This document shows, piece by piece, positions 11,640 through 23,115 of a DNA stretch of 64,000 nucleotides. The stretch comes from Protula sp. h YS-2021 (lineage: Eukaryota; Annelida; Polychaeta; Sabellida; Serpulidae), in the NCBI GenBank assembly GCA_949752745.1, contig OX457026.1, positions 76,991,275 through 77,055,274 on the forward strand, written 5' to 3'. The position numbers and the translations under genes were made by a program. The first letter of the stretch is position 1, and the number at the start of each line of letters is the position of its first letter. Below the pieces are notes generated by a model that saw nothing but the letters and a program-made list of their open reading frames with translations, ran no database searches and was not told the DNA's origin.

Positions 11640-12625
11640 CCAGCTTGAATGTGATCGCGTAACGAGTTTATTACCATTATTAATCTCAAAACTACTCGTC
11701 ATATTGTTGATTTGGGTTTGTCCTTGGGAATGGAGGGAAATGTGCTAGGCGACGATATGCGACATCAGATTTGCCCTGATATCTTCCTCTGGCATGACCG
11801 TAATCACGAGTACGAGGGCTTTGCTCCTGAGGTTTATACTGGGCGCGCACTGCAACAGCGTCTTTCAAATCTGCTAAAGAATCTACATTAAACGCTGAAG
11901 CGTTTTTATGAAACTGTCTGAAACAATTGGCTATCTGAGCGTCAAAGGAATTTTCAATCAACACTGCAGAGTATTCTGATTGTAAATATTTTTGCAGTGC
12001 GCCCGTTGCAATGAAGACTTCTTCTATTTACCGAGCCCAGGTCCTGGTTTCTGTTACTAGATCCTACAATTTTTAGAAGAGTTTCTGAATATTTTGAACA
12101 ACATGCGATTAAGTTTATTCTAGACTGGTCCTCTCGCTTGACCCCCGTTCGGTCGGTGCTTAGCTTAAATTAAGCCGGGAGCTTGAATGATGCTCACTTG
12201 TCTTTTGGTGACTTAAAATCACTTTGAACACAAGCAGAGACGAAATTTGTCTGAACTGTGGGGAGAACAATCTTGTGTTGCTCCTTCATCCGAAGGTAGA
12301 TTTTCAGGTCTCTTGAATTCCTCAGAATCTATATGTCTGACTGATTCTAGTTTATTCACCCGATTAATCACTTGATCCAACTTTTCACATACTGTGTTTG
12401 AAAATTTTCTGTTTTTGACTCGACAATATCAATTCTACCCGTTAATCTACTCAGAGTATTAATGATTCTATCTAGCTTCTTATTGCTATCCTCTTGGATG
12501 TTTCCGTTTTTCTCAGGCCTCACCTGAATTGACCGGTAGCGGAAGTAATCACATAACAAGGTGAAGGAAGTAAATATCAGGTGACTTCCCAATACTACTA
12601 TCTGACGCTGAAGCGGCTTGATCAA
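11640..12625 (-). pseudogene. Probable gag region of the DIRS-like element
   Basis: Two minus-strand open stretches lie upstream, in element orientation, of the RT remnant. The one at 12368-12625 contains a coiled-coil-like KLDRIINTLSRLTGRIDIVE. The one at 11692-11964 contains FDAQIANCFRQFHKNASAFN and then an Arg-rich RDYGHARGRYQG. Position and composition suit a gag-like structural protein. No zinc knuckle is visible and the stretch is interrupted, so the assignment comes mainly from position. Confidence 0.45.
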
Positions 12626-13018
12626 AGCAGCAATGTAAATGGCATTGACGTTTTCATGAAAGTTTCATTTTCGTTCTTAAATTTTAGATTAAATATTTTT
12701 AGTGAGCATAAACCTTCTAGCAATCAGAATATGCTCATTTTAATGAAAAATATGAAACTGGAGGAATGACGACGTGACTTTAATCGTTTCAAATGTTTTA
12801 TGACTATTTGTGTGAAAATAAACCATTCTAACAATCGCAAAGAGCATACCTTCCGAAAAACTACGGTTAGATCCAAAGGGGAGGGGGTTGGGGTGGCACT
12901 GAGGTCCCGATTTGTTTCGTCTCAAATGTTAGATTAAGTCTTTGTCAGTGAAAATAAACCACTATAACACTAATAAAAAGCATACTTTTGAAATACACCG
13001 AATAATGTTTTAGCCGAG

Positions 13019-13714
13019 TTTTCTCTCATGCCACCCAAGCGGAGACGAATCGGGGTGGCGCCAGGCTCGATTGGCAGAAGAGCTCTTTGCATTTTGTAAA
13101 TGAATTTCTGCTTTTTAAAGCTTTCTTTTGACCTAAGATAGGAAGAAATTTACATTCTTCGCTAAATGGAACATTTATAGATACATAAACAGGAAAAATG
13201 AGAACATTTCGTTTTATTTTAGAATAGTAGCGATTTAAATCGACGTAAAATGGGATAATCTGTTTAGAGTAACAAAGGTCGCAAAAAATATGCAGATCTG
13301 TTTTAAAACGGGGCAAAACTTCTCCTGCCACCCCGAGGCTCTGTGGCTACCTCGGTCCAATAATCTGCCATTTTGCCTGGTTTTATTCCCCTAAAGATTT
13401 AAATTAACGAAGAATGTAATTTTTTCTGTCTGGGGTTCGAAGAAAACTCTGGAATGCAGAAATGCGATTTAAATTGCAAAAAGCTCTCCTGCCACACCGC
13501 AGAGGTCTGATGCCACCCCGAGGCTCTGGTGTCACCCCGGTCCAACGCTCTCAAATTCTGCTTGTTTGTCTGTCTATAATTTGTGTAAGAATATAATTTT
13601 CTTCCTATCTTAGGTCAAAAGAAAGCTTTGAAAAGCAGAAATCTATTTGAAAGATGTAAAAAGTTCTCCTGCCATTCAGATGGTCGTCGCTGCTTAGGGT
13701 GGCATGAGAGAAAA
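13019..13714. mobile_element. Foldback element with TTTTCTCTCATGCCACCC ends
   Basis: The left end TTTTCTCTCATGCCACCC (13019-13036) is matched exactly in inverse by GGGTGGCATGAGAGAAAA (13697-13714), and similarity runs on for about 15 bp inside. Internally, 13085-13160 (TTTCTGCTTTTTAAAGCTTTCTTTTGACCTAAGATAGG) recurs inverted at about 13585-13670, and a further diverged direct copy of that right arm lies at 13400-13495. CCACCCCGAGGCTCTG occurs at about 13328 and 13514. It is a non-autonomous inverted-repeat element with no coding capacity. Confidence 0.75.
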
Positions 13715-14126
13715 GGCGACGACAACCTTGCCTGGTATCTTATGTGCCCTTCTCTGGCCTGAATCGGACTGGCAGTCGCAGAACGATACTGCGTAAGGCG
13801 TTCAGAAAGAAGCACAAGAAAGTGCAATATGATCAATGTCGGTGGAGTGTGAGTGGAACAGATCTGTATCCGAGCAAATGATGCCTTGTGCATCGGTGTC
13901 AAAACATCTCCAAGGTTGCCTTAGCCGCCTGTCTTCTCTTAAGCCCCTGCTCCGGGGCAGAAGGGTGGATTGGCGTTGTTTCTATCCAGGGGAGACGGTC
14001 GACATGCACTGACTCAACTGTGGCCCTCTCGAATTGGCCTCGACTGTGGAGAGGTGAGATTAAAGGGACGGTGTTGGTAACCTAAAACACGGGTCTTACA
14101 GCCCTGGTGTGTACCTGAGGAGATAT
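13715..14126. other. Spacer between foldback element and Tc1 copy
   Basis: Relatively GC-rich (for example about 13920-14060), but I see no recognisable motif in any frame. Confidence 0.4.
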
Positions 14127-15524
14127 ATACTGAGCCAAAAAGAAAGTATACAGTAAAATAGTTAAATGACTTTTTATTTTTTAATGTATGGTCTTTATAT
14201 TTATACGTAAGATTTGATTTACCCTTTTACAGCCTATAACTATTTTTAGCACAATTAAATGATGATGTAGGTGTGAAACAACTTGATTATTACTATAGGT
14301 ACTGTCAAAGCGAGTATGTTTTTTTGTTTAAGTATTGTAGTTTAGTCGCGTGCGTTTTTGAACAACATAGGCACGTGTTTGAAGAATTGCAAATGTTTTT
14401 AAACAATCCCGAATGAAAATTCCACGGCTTACGCAAGCGTTGGAGAGAGAAAGTGATTAACATGTTAAGTGCAGGCGTCTCCGAAAGAGAGTTCGCCAGG
14501 CGCTTTGTTGTACTCGCGCAGCAATATAACACTCAAAAAGACGATATGAAGATCCCCTTGTCAAGATCGACGGATTCTCCTATAACACCTGCGTGACCTT
14601 TTCCGCACTGCTGTAATGACTGCTAACGAGACCCAGGCCTTCATAATCCAATTTCCAGTCATTAATCGCCTTCACGAGCATGGTATTTGTTGTCGCCGAC
14701 CAGTTGTCAGTATCGTGTATGATGCGTTAACTGGGGATGCGCACATAGTCAGAGAGCTTGGAGACAGCGCAACTAGATAAAGTGGTTTTAGTGGCAGTTT
14801 ACACTGCTTCGCGCAGACGGTCGTGAGTGCGTATAAAGGCGAATCGGAGAACGTTACACTGGACATTGTGTTCGGCAAGTTGATCGCTTCGGTGGTGGTT
14901 CGGTAATGCTATGGGGGACAATACGATTCAGCTGGCGTTCGCAACTGGTGGTTATCGATGGAAATCTTACCGCTAATCGGTATATTGACATCGTATTGAG
15001 TGCTCAAGGTGTCCCCTATATGCAACAATCCCCAACGGTCTATATATGCACGATAATGGGCGCCCTCACGTCGCTCATGTGTGCGTGTCAACAGTACCTA
15101 CAGATTCACAACATTCAGCCTATGCCATGGTCTGCCTATTCACTGGATCTTAATCCAATTGAACATATTTGGGATCGCCGAGTACTGTCCCGAAAACCTC
15201 CTCCACGCAACCATGCTGGACTTCGTCAAATGCTCATTGAGGAGTAACGCAACTACCCCCAGTACAGGATCAACAGATTAGTTATGTCAGTACGAAAACG
15301 TATCCAACCTATGCTCAGGGCTAATGGTGGACATACACGATATTAGTTGGTGATGTGTGATGTGTAAATCAAAATTGGCATCCCTGTATCGCTTTCACGT
15401 TTTGTCCAGCTGCAAAGCATTCTTATAACTTTCGATATATGAAGTGTTAAAAAATTGTGATAAGTAGCTTTTGATATTTTGGTACTCACAGTTGCTGTAT
15501 GCTTTCTTTTTTGGGTTAGCATAC
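14127..15524 (+). mobile_element. Tc1-like DNA transposon, both ends present
   Basis: The left end TATACTGAGCCAAAAAGAAA...GTATACAGTA (about 14127-14156) is mirrored at the right end by GTTGCTGTATGCTTTC...TTTTTTGGGTTAGCATA (about 15491-15523). The inverted ends agree at most of about 30 positions and both lie next to TA. The roughly 1.4-kb length is normal for Tc1 elements. The enclosed transposase is broken, so this copy could move only if a transposase were supplied from elsewhere. Confidence 0.8.
14425..15345 (+). pseudogene. Tc1-like transposase, degenerate
   Basis: Pieces appear in all three + frames in the correct Tc1 order: an N-terminal helix-turn-helix piece MLSAGVSEREFARRF (about 14462), RLRHL..LFRTAVMTANETQ, NRLHEHGICCRRPVVS, a fragment around DRFGGGSVMLWG (14880-14915), DGNLTANRYIDIVL, MHDNGRPHVAHVC (a catalytic Asp block, about 15050) and PWSAYSLDLNPIEHIWD (the third acidic residue, about 15130-15180). 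The C-terminal VMSVRKRIQPMLRANGGH-like end is near 15285-15335. Several frameshifts separate the pieces. The longest single open stretch is 14906-15247. Confidence 0.9.
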
Positions 15525-16400
15525 TATGCGAGAGCACTATGTTGCCCACCCGATGGCCCAAATCCTTACGCTTGCTTTATTTAGTTGGAAATAAACAAAA
15601 ATGTATATAATACACTGTTGTTTCTTTTCAAATACATATATATATGTGATTTAAGAAAAAATCCGTTCATTTTTTCCCAGTCAGAAAAAATTGTTCATAA
15701 CCAGCCAGTTTACTGCATTAGTAATAGATAAATTCAGATATTTAATTATTTCAGAATATCTTCCCGGTGTTCCATTTGTTGGCTAGCTGCACATTTGAGC
15801 ACAAATCGCCATTTGTTCGTATCATATGCCAGCAAATAACAAATAATGTGCTGCCTTTGTTTTGTTCCCGTTGTTAATATATTAATGTGTACTGTATTTG
15901 TTATAAAAATCGACAAATTATAACATATTTCACATATATTTCGAAAAAGATTAAGACGCCTTTTTATCAAGTGAATCAAACATGAGTTCACTATTCTTTA
16001 AAATATATATATATGTTACAACCAAACCTATCTAAGCTGTTAGATATTTAAGTATGACACCGTATAAAACATCTGATCTCGAGAATCTGTTCGTTTTTCT
16101 GTCCGGCATGACTTCCAGGAATGAAGGAGCAGATAATTGGGCGTCATGCGTTGCATTGTAGTCTTCATGGTCTTGTTCCGTGTTATTTATCTAGTAGACG
16201 TGGTAAATTATCACGTCTAATAGATTATCAGCCCTTTGAACATCTATACACTTTATCACAAATACTGATGCCTTGCGGAAATTTTCGAAAATAACACTGA
16301 GTTAGTTGATGTTAAACACTATTTTTTGAGCAACCATTTACTAGAATTAGCGGCCAACTAACTTATGAAGTAAGCAGCTCAATCATCACTGGATTGTAGT
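15525..16400. other. AT-rich intergenic stretch
   Basis: No gene seen. A short hairpin TAGACGTGGTAAATTATCACGTCTA lies at about 16195-16219. This DNA follows the 3' end of the minus-strand gypsy relic and could include its decayed LTR, but no LTR pair was identified. Confidence 0.35.
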
Positions 16401-16449
16401 ACTGTGCACCGTGAGTCTTGGCTCAGGTATATTTTTTCGGATTGGATCT

Positions 16450-17270
16450 TCTTCATCCGGTTGTCGTGAACGTTGGAATTGATCATTGTGGTATCTCCAG
16501 ATCATATTACCCACCGAAACCCCATACATAAGAGTTCCAACAATTAGAGTGATTAGAGAAAATATCCATTTCCGTGTTGATACTGGAAATCAGGCAAGAG
16601 CACTTTTTCACCCACACTGAAGGATTTTCGTGTAATTTAATTTTTGTTGTTTATGTTTCCTCAGACGATATCTTTGAAATTGGGTTTTGATTAGACGTCC
16701 CAGATATAATAGTGCAGGAGTTTCATTGGTTGTTTTCTGTAGAACAAAATGTCAGCACAATTTTGATTAATTTAGCAATGCTCATTTTTCATAGCTTTCA
16801 GACTCGACTTCATCGGCAATTCCTCAGTTCTTACTTTGGCTGATGCTCTGCTTATATCAGATTATGATTCTGAAAATTTCATCATTCAAATGAGCACTAT
16901 GTGGTACTTTAAAAATGCAGTTTGGAATTCCTCAGGAATAAAGGCATTCTTGTGAGATTGAGTACCGAGAATGGGATGATGGCGACATTGGTTAAACTGT
17001 GCTGTACCACACGTTCAAAAACTATCTGCTTGAAGGATATCGGATAATTTTCAAGAACCAAAGAGTAAAATATGACTTTTTCATGATTTGAACTGTGATG
17101 AGTTTCCAGTAAGTGGAAGCCTACTGAAGCCATGGGTATTCGGATGGCCACTGATCAACTTCCATCGGGGTGAGCAAGAGAGAAATAAATCGGAAATACC
17201 TTTGAAAGATGCATGATATTGTAGTGTTGGGGCAGTTTCGAGTCATACTGTGCCAAAATAAATCTCAGCG
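16450..17270 (-). pseudogene. Ty3/gypsy RNase H and integrase C-terminal remnants
   Basis: On the minus strand at about 17270-17040, pieces such as QYDSKLP and AHPDGS, followed by PMASVGFHLLE / NHEKVIFYSLV, resemble the gypsy RNase H segment 'DPxLP...SHxxPDGSERPIA'. Further on (about 16730-16560), ETPALLYLGRLIKTQF and FSVGEKVLLPDFQ resemble the integrase tail 'TPAELLxGRRLRT...FxVGDxVxVRNF'. Frames are heavily broken. Order and strand match the RT piece at 18.6-19.4 kb, so I treat it as the same element. Confidence 0.5.
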
Positions 17271-17374
17271 ATTAAATCTTTTTTAAATCGTCTCGTAGGT
17301 GCTGGACAATTGCCATTTCTCATCCTTTATAAAACAATCGAGGCAGATGATATAGAACTGTGGACAGAGTTGGC

Positions 17375-17440
17375 AAAACGGATGATTGTCGCCTGATCCA
17401 GTAATAATCATATTATCCAGGATGAATTGCACTTAATAGA
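17375..17440 (-). pseudogene. Ty3/gypsy RT catalytic-box fragment
   Basis: The minus strand reads VQFILDNMIITGSGDNHP, which corresponds to the (V)xxYLDDxxITG block of Ty3/gypsy reverse transcriptases, with the second catalytic Asp changed to Asn. It should directly follow the AIWQRAMEQVLKGI block but lies 1.2 kb away. Confidence 0.55.
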
Positions 17441-18600
17441 TTCTGTAGAAACCTCCGAGATGTTCTGTTTTTATGATTTGCGAGACTCTATTTTTATCGA
17501 TCCATTTGTTTCCGATTTGCAAATGACTAAATGCCTTAAATGTATATTGTTATTTTATTCATATGTGGGTAAAACAGGTGCGTTTTGTCTCATGTAAATG
17601 ATCATTTCAAATGCCATTAAAGCCTGGAAATATCAAGTACCTTTGAGCCTTTGTATTTATAGTTTGTATTGTTTAAGCAGAAACTTTGAGCAGTTTTAAT
17701 CTTCCCCTGATCAGATAACACCCTTTCTATTGTCGCATTGGTCAACAACACTGTTTGTTATCGTGGTCCACACAGGGAATAAGTTTGTCTGTGAAGCGAC
17801 AATGTATCTAGGCGGTCATTTGTTTTAAAATAAGCTAAACTTATGGTAGCTCCCCTGATAAGGTCGATGGCAGTTGATAATTTAATTGGTTAAATGGTTT
17901 GACCAATTAAATCCCGATAGCCTGGCCTATCGCACACATAGGCGCGCTATGCGGGCACCGGACCACTTTTCCCTGGATATTAGAATCTCGTTTTGTAACA
18001 GCGAAGAAGGGGTCTATGGAACCGTCACGAGCACTTGAATTGATCTTTAGAGCTGAATAAATGCAAGGTGATCCGCTTCCAGAAAACAAGAAAAGTTTGG
18101 AAGTTGGAGTATGTATTAAAACCGTGAAAAAGTAAAGGAAAAAAATAATTTAGTAATTAAAAATAAATGACTGCATGTTAGGACATTTTAGAAAGTTGGT
18201 AGAAAGAAGCTAATAGTTTTTTTGGTAAGACTTAAACCGGTTTTTGTCTTTGTAAATTTAAAGTGCACTTACTCCTGTTTCAAGTTGTTGGATTCTATGC
18301 CGCAAATCACCTCTGTACTGTTCATCGAATGCATATTAAACGACAGATTGTGTTTAAATACCTTATTGCAATTATCGTAAGTTTGCTTGGGTTTAATATT
18401 TGTGAAATTAATATTGTCAATTGTTACTTTTGTAAAGCGGTTTGTGGTTATTTCAGTTATCGTTGTCTGATCATTGCCTCAGTGTTACCTCATCGTTGTT
18501 CTAATGTGACATCATTGAACTATCACTGTGTTACGTCATCGCAGTTGGGAATGCACCCGACATGTGTTTTGGGATAAACGTTATTATTATTTTTGTAACG
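17441..18600. mobile_element. DNA separating two halves of the gypsy RT (probable insertion)
   Basis: In an intact RT the AIWQRAMEQV and LDD blocks are about 15 residues apart. Here about 1.2 kb intervenes. The stretch holds an ACCAATTAAAT-type palindrome near 17880-17911 and a GC-richer patch at 17915-18080, but no transposase or clear inverted ends. An inserted non-autonomous element is the simplest explanation; rearrangement between two gypsy copies is the alternative. Confidence 0.4.
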
Positions 18601-19680
18601 CGTGAACGAAGCTATTTGTTTCATTTTGAATACTTCCTACCACCAGCTTTCTACAGATTCCTTTTAAAACTTGTTCCATGGCACGTTGCCAAATAGCAGC
18701 GGCAGGTACGATACGCTGTCTGATTGACAACAAAAAGCCCCTTTTCAGTATTATTTTCGTGATTCTTCGTCTACAACTATTTGGTATACGGTTTTGAGGT
18801 TTATCTTTATAATCGGCTCTCCACTGCACAGAGTTGCCAACATAATGTCCATCGTGGGTTGTGGGTAAGAGTCAATACTAAGCTTTGGGTTCGCCGTGAC
18901 CTTGAGTTCGCCGCAATTTTTTTATGGACACTCCTTTGTGATGCATCGAGAGTACGGGAAGGACATAATCGTTCCATTTTACTCGCGATAGGGTTGCTTT
19001 TCTCACCATAATTTCCAACTCTCTTTTGACCTTGTCCTTCATGCAAAAGATACTTGTCACGGTTTGCAGAATTTTGGGGCAGCCCCTTTTTACAGATGTA
19101 ACCTTGCCGCTATACCGTTTAGCTTCCCCAAGTGGCTGCAGAAAAAGCTTGTCTAACCAAAAGCTTGTTCATTAGTCTAATTGATTTTATCTGTTGCCAG
19201 TCCAACTTGCTATGGTTTAACAAAATTCCTTCCAAACAACGATGGACCTCCGCCATCAAGATCTGTCATCATGATTCGTTTACAATTTACCTTGAGCCGT
19301 ATTTTCTGCTTTCTGATATCATTTACATTACGTACAACTTCTGTGTAACCTAAATCTTAACCGAAAGTACTCCTACAATCTGCATCTTTATAATCCGACG
19401 ACTGCAGCTGATCAGCAACATTGAAAACTGTCTCCTTTGTCTAGAGCTGAGACTTAAAGTTGATCCGACTTGGCGTTTTTGATGGCTTTGCCTTCTTTTA
19501 GCTTTGCATCTGCACTTGATAGGTCCTTTCTTACTGAAGTTGTGGTCTGTTTGTTACCTCTTGTACGTCAGATTCGTCTTGGAGAGCAGTCTCTTGTTGA
19601 TGTGCCCACTCTTAATCACATGCACAAGTTGATCCCTTTGAACTTGCAGTGTTTATTGAATTTCTGAACTATTCCCGTGT
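18600..19680 (-). pseudogene. Ty3/gypsy pol remnant (protease end to RT palm)
   Basis: Read leftwards on the minus strand: KETVFNVADQLQSSDYKDA (about 19440), then MMTDLDGGGPSLFGRN (about 19235, the GPSLLGRN end of gypsy protease) and SKLDWQQIKSI. Then comes the RT entry DKVKRELEIMV...VKWNDYVLPVL (about 19050-18960), and after frameshifts GLFVVNQTAYRTC and AAAIWQRAMEQVLKGI (about 18740-18650). Frame changes occur at least three times. It is a dead retrotransposon copy. RT downstream blocks continue at about 17.4 kb. Confidence 0.75.
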
Positions 19681-20460
19681 AGCTCGTAACAGTCTCGTCT
19701 GTCTGTTGCTTATAGAAGCGATGCCGCTCAGCAACCACATTTGGTTTGGAGCTAAAATGACCTTATAATATTGTACTTAGCTGCTCAAACGTCTTAGTCA
19801 AAGGCTTGTGAATAAAAACAAAGTTTTTTTTATTTTTGTTTAAATATTTGCGGGCGTATATTTTATGGCGCGTTCACTATCTGAGTAACAGAGAAAGAAA
19901 TATTTCCTGGGTTGTAATTTCTTGCAACAGCCTCTAAACTCAGTCCGTTATTGGCAAACTTTTGGCACTCTAGATTCTCGACAGTGATAACGCAAGAGTT
20001 TCGGATATCTTGTTGCGTTTTTGCCATGCCGCTATGTGTCGCGCCCTGTGTTCATTGGGAGAGTGCATACCCTCAAGCAAGTTGGTGTTGTATATAAATC
20101 ACACTTTTTTATCATTTATTGAGCATTCACAATTATCAGAATATGAAACAGCTACATAAGGTTTTTTCAGCGGCCAAAATTCTTCCCACTTCTATTCCCC
20201 CTCTCTCCCCCCTTCCTTACTCCTTACATAAGCGTGTGTATGCCATGCTTGTTTGCCCGCCCGCTTTTCTGTCTTCTGGTTTGTCTCATTAATGTCTACA
20301 AGTTATTTTATTGTTAATTTTGTTATGTTTTGTGGCACTCTGGCCCCAGCCTGTCTCGTTGCATTAAATGTCTAATTTACACCCTTACCATAACAATCCT
20401 TCTCCCTTCATATTCACACTAATTGTGTTGAAGGCATATGTGTATCGTGTCTTTTCCTTA
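19681..20460. other. Intergenic, nothing recognised
   Basis: AT-rich stretch between the gypsy relic and the LINE. It could contain decayed ends of either element. No motif supports a gene. Confidence 0.4.
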
Positions 20461-21335
20461 TTGACCTTCCATTCCTAGAGTGTGAGAGGGAGGTTCAAAT
20501 GGGAGGAATACAAATACCGGCACTGTGTTTTGAGGATGATATGGTGTTGGTTGGAAGGGATGGACCAGACTTGAGGAATTTGCTGGGTATTGTTACAAGG
20601 GTAGGAGTATAAATTGAAATTCAACCATTTTGAAGAGTAAGATAATGATGGTGAGTTGGCGGGACAATATGAAAAAAGGTGTGAAAACTAGGGGAAGGGG
20701 AACTTCGGGAAAAGAAGAAGGTAGTGGGTAAAATGGCGGAAACAGATTCGTGTAGGTATTTGGGAGTTTTTCTCAAAATTCGAAGTGGGGTTAGACTCAG
20801 ACATCGGGAATGTGTTGGATAAAACGAGGAAGCTAGCGGCAGCTAAAGAAAGTGAGGAATGGGAAAGGGCAGTTGAAGGGAAAGATACACCGGCTGTGCT
20901 TAGGCGAGAGGGAAGAGTAGGTCAAAGCATGTCATGGGTGTCTAGGTCGTGGGAAGGGGGGCAGGTGTCCAGCTCGCCTGCAGATATGTGACATTGCTAC
21001 ATCAAACAAGAGGAAACATTATTAGGGGTCGGTGGCATATCAGTGCCTATATTGTGGCATCACCACAGGAGAAAACCTTGGAGCACTTAATTGTAGAATG
21101 TAAAGGGGTGGGAGATTTGAGGGAAGCCATTATGGCACATCGAGAAACAGAGGAATGGGAAGGGAATGCTAAAGGGATTGTTAGGGTACAAGGACGGATA
21201 GGGAGAAAAGGGAGGAAACACAGACAAGAAGGGCTGGGGGCTCATTTTGAGTTCCATTGAGAGGCCGGGTTACCGTTGGACAGAATTTTGGACAGGCAGG
21301 TGCGGTCAGTCACACAATCAAGCAATCATTCAATC
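20461..21335 (+). pseudogene. Non-LTR retrotransposon (LINE) 3' end, degenerate
   Basis: GGIQIPALCFEDDMVLVGRD (about 20500-20560) is the LINE reverse-transcriptase box, normally (F/Y)ADD but FEDD here. Next is LRNLLGIVTRVGV, and after a shift CRYLGVFLKI (about 20750). A C-terminal zinc-knuckle-like block is split by a frameshift: CLYCGITTGE (about 21058) and EKTLEHLIVEC (about 21070-21105) together give the C-x2-C...H-x4-C spacing. The coding end is followed by CAATCAAGCAATCATTCAATCAATC (about 21316), a short tandem tail of the kind seen at LINE 3' ends. The upstream part of the element is missing or unrecognisable. Confidence 0.85.
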
Positions 21336-22079
21336 AATCTAAGGGAGTTTAATAAGGTTTTACAAATCGTCAGATATTAAAACTTGGGCACATTTTGAGA
21401 ATTCTCTCTGTGGCTATTGTTTAACTTATTTTACCCACATTTCCATCAGAACTTATTTAACAAGGTTTTGAATACGCATAGTCCTTTGATATTTATGCTT
21501 TATTATGCTCCAAAATATCGCCGTTTGAAACTCATAGCACACAAAATGGAAAACTCGCGGATAAATTCCAAAATGGCGCTTGGATTCATGTAAACAAACG
21601 GGGTTCCAAGTCGATCAGACGTTGCACTTGACGTTACGACGGCGTTTAAAAGGATACACACGCCTATCTTGCTTTGTACATGACATATCAATGCAAGTGA
21701 TATGTGTTTTATAATGCTGATTTGCCCTTAGTTCATGCAAATGTCGCCGAATTCGTGTTACTCGTGCGGATGCGTACAAGTGGATCTCTACTCATAGCCC
21801 CAGCGGACCCTTTCTATCTTCCTAAGACAGAAAGGGCCCCAGTTCCTTCAATAGAAATGACCATTGATCTCAATTTTCGAGGCTCTGGATCTTTCGGCGC
21901 ACGTTCAAGGACACCGAGGCTCGAACTGACAGGCTTTTTCTTTAAAAGCACACCCCTTCTAAAATAACGCCGTTAGCCCCAGTCGTGCGCCGAGATTTGA
22001 AAATTGACATCAATGACATTTCCTATTATAGGAACTATGACTCTTGCTGTCTAGGCAGACCGCAAGAGTCATCTAGGAT
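21336..22079. other. Intergenic, only short hairpins
   Basis: Two strong hairpins are visible: CCCTTTCT...AGAAAGGG (about 21808-21835) and ATGACTCTTGC...GCAAGAGTCAT (22037-22072, 11-bp stem, 14-nt loop). No gene is supported. Confidence 0.5.
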
Positions 22080-22799
22080 ACTCTACTCGTAGCTCCGAAT
22101 CAGCCCTTCCTTAAACAGCTTCGTATATATGTTACGCGCCGCTTTGGGACCGGCGCCGTTTTAAGACGGCACCGGGGCCGTTTTGGGACTGATGCTGGTC
22201 CCAAAATGGCCTGGCCGTTTTGAGTCGGCGAGGGGCTGTTTTGGGACCGCCTGTGTCATTAAATGGCACATGCGCCGTTTTGAGACGGCGCATGTGCCAT
22301 TTTAAAACTACGGTTCAATTTTAAGAAGCAAAATAAAAGGGACATTTTACTTTTTCTTAACGTTTATTCAGATTGTACTGTCACACGATAACTTCGATAA
22401 CTTTTTTCATTTGTTTATGTTTTGATATCAATGTTTATGTTTTATCTCGAGTCGCAATTGTCAATTACTTTTGAGATAAGGGGATTAACACTGTGTACGC
22501 GTGAGCCTTGGGATTGTGATTAGTGAGAGCAGACTGCGCATCGTACACCGAAAATGGACAGTTACTTGGGAGATTAGGGGATAAGGAGTCTGATTTGCAG
22601 AAAGCAGCAGACTCAGCAGGTCCGGAGTAGAAACTGTCAGTAGATAAGGGGAGCATTTGGGGATTAAGTAGGAGGCGCCGTTATTGAGTCACTTATTGTT
22701 CAATAAAGCATTGCTATTTCATTTTCCTTGTCTTTTATTTGGCTAAAAATAAACAATTAAATTATTTCATTATTCCACGATATGTCTTTCGTGGCAAAA

Positions 22800-22868
22800 T
22801 GGTAGGGGTGTGGTGGCAAAGTGGTCGGTGGCAAAATGGTTGGTGGCAAATTGGTCGGTGGCAAAACG
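22800..22868 (+). repeat. Short minisatellite GGTGGCAAAATGGTC, about four units
   Basis: GGTGGCAAAGTGGTC, GGTGGCAAAATGGTT, GGTGGCAAATTGGTC and GGTGGCAAAACG follow each other with a period of 15-16 bp. Similar 'GG(C)NAAANNGTC' oligonucleotide phrases make up the arrays at 25560-26200 and the MITE ends at 59.2 and 59.8 kb. Confidence 0.75.
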
Positions 22869-23115
22869 ACCTACACCCGAGTTAACTACATCAAATAATG
22901 TGTCCGTACTAGCAACTCGAAGTACTTTTTCTGACTTTGAATTATCCTCGGGGTTTTCAGGTTTTACTAAAATATCAACTAGTCCCAAGTCTGGAATTGT
23001 TACCAGCCCGTAGCCTTTCGAGACTTGACACGTTTATCTGTTTCCTCATTCTTAAGTACTTTTACTATCCTATCATATTTCTCACGACTGATAACTTTGG
23101 AGGTTTTTGAGTTTT
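22865..23115 (-). pseudogene. Fragment resembling KRBA2-like / integrase-associated protein
   Basis: The minus strand from about 23110 reads VISREKYDRIVKVLKNEETD KRVKSRKA and, after a frameshift near 23010, GLVTIPDLGLVDILVKP...LRVASTDTLFDVVNSGV. From memory, this pattern (ISREKYDxIVxxLK, LVxxPxLGLxDVL, VxxxEELFDVI) is shared by KRAB-A domain-containing protein 2-like and other transposon-derived integrase proteins of invertebrates. The domesticated or transposon status of those proteins varies. Only about 80 codons remain and the copy is broken. Confidence 0.45.
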
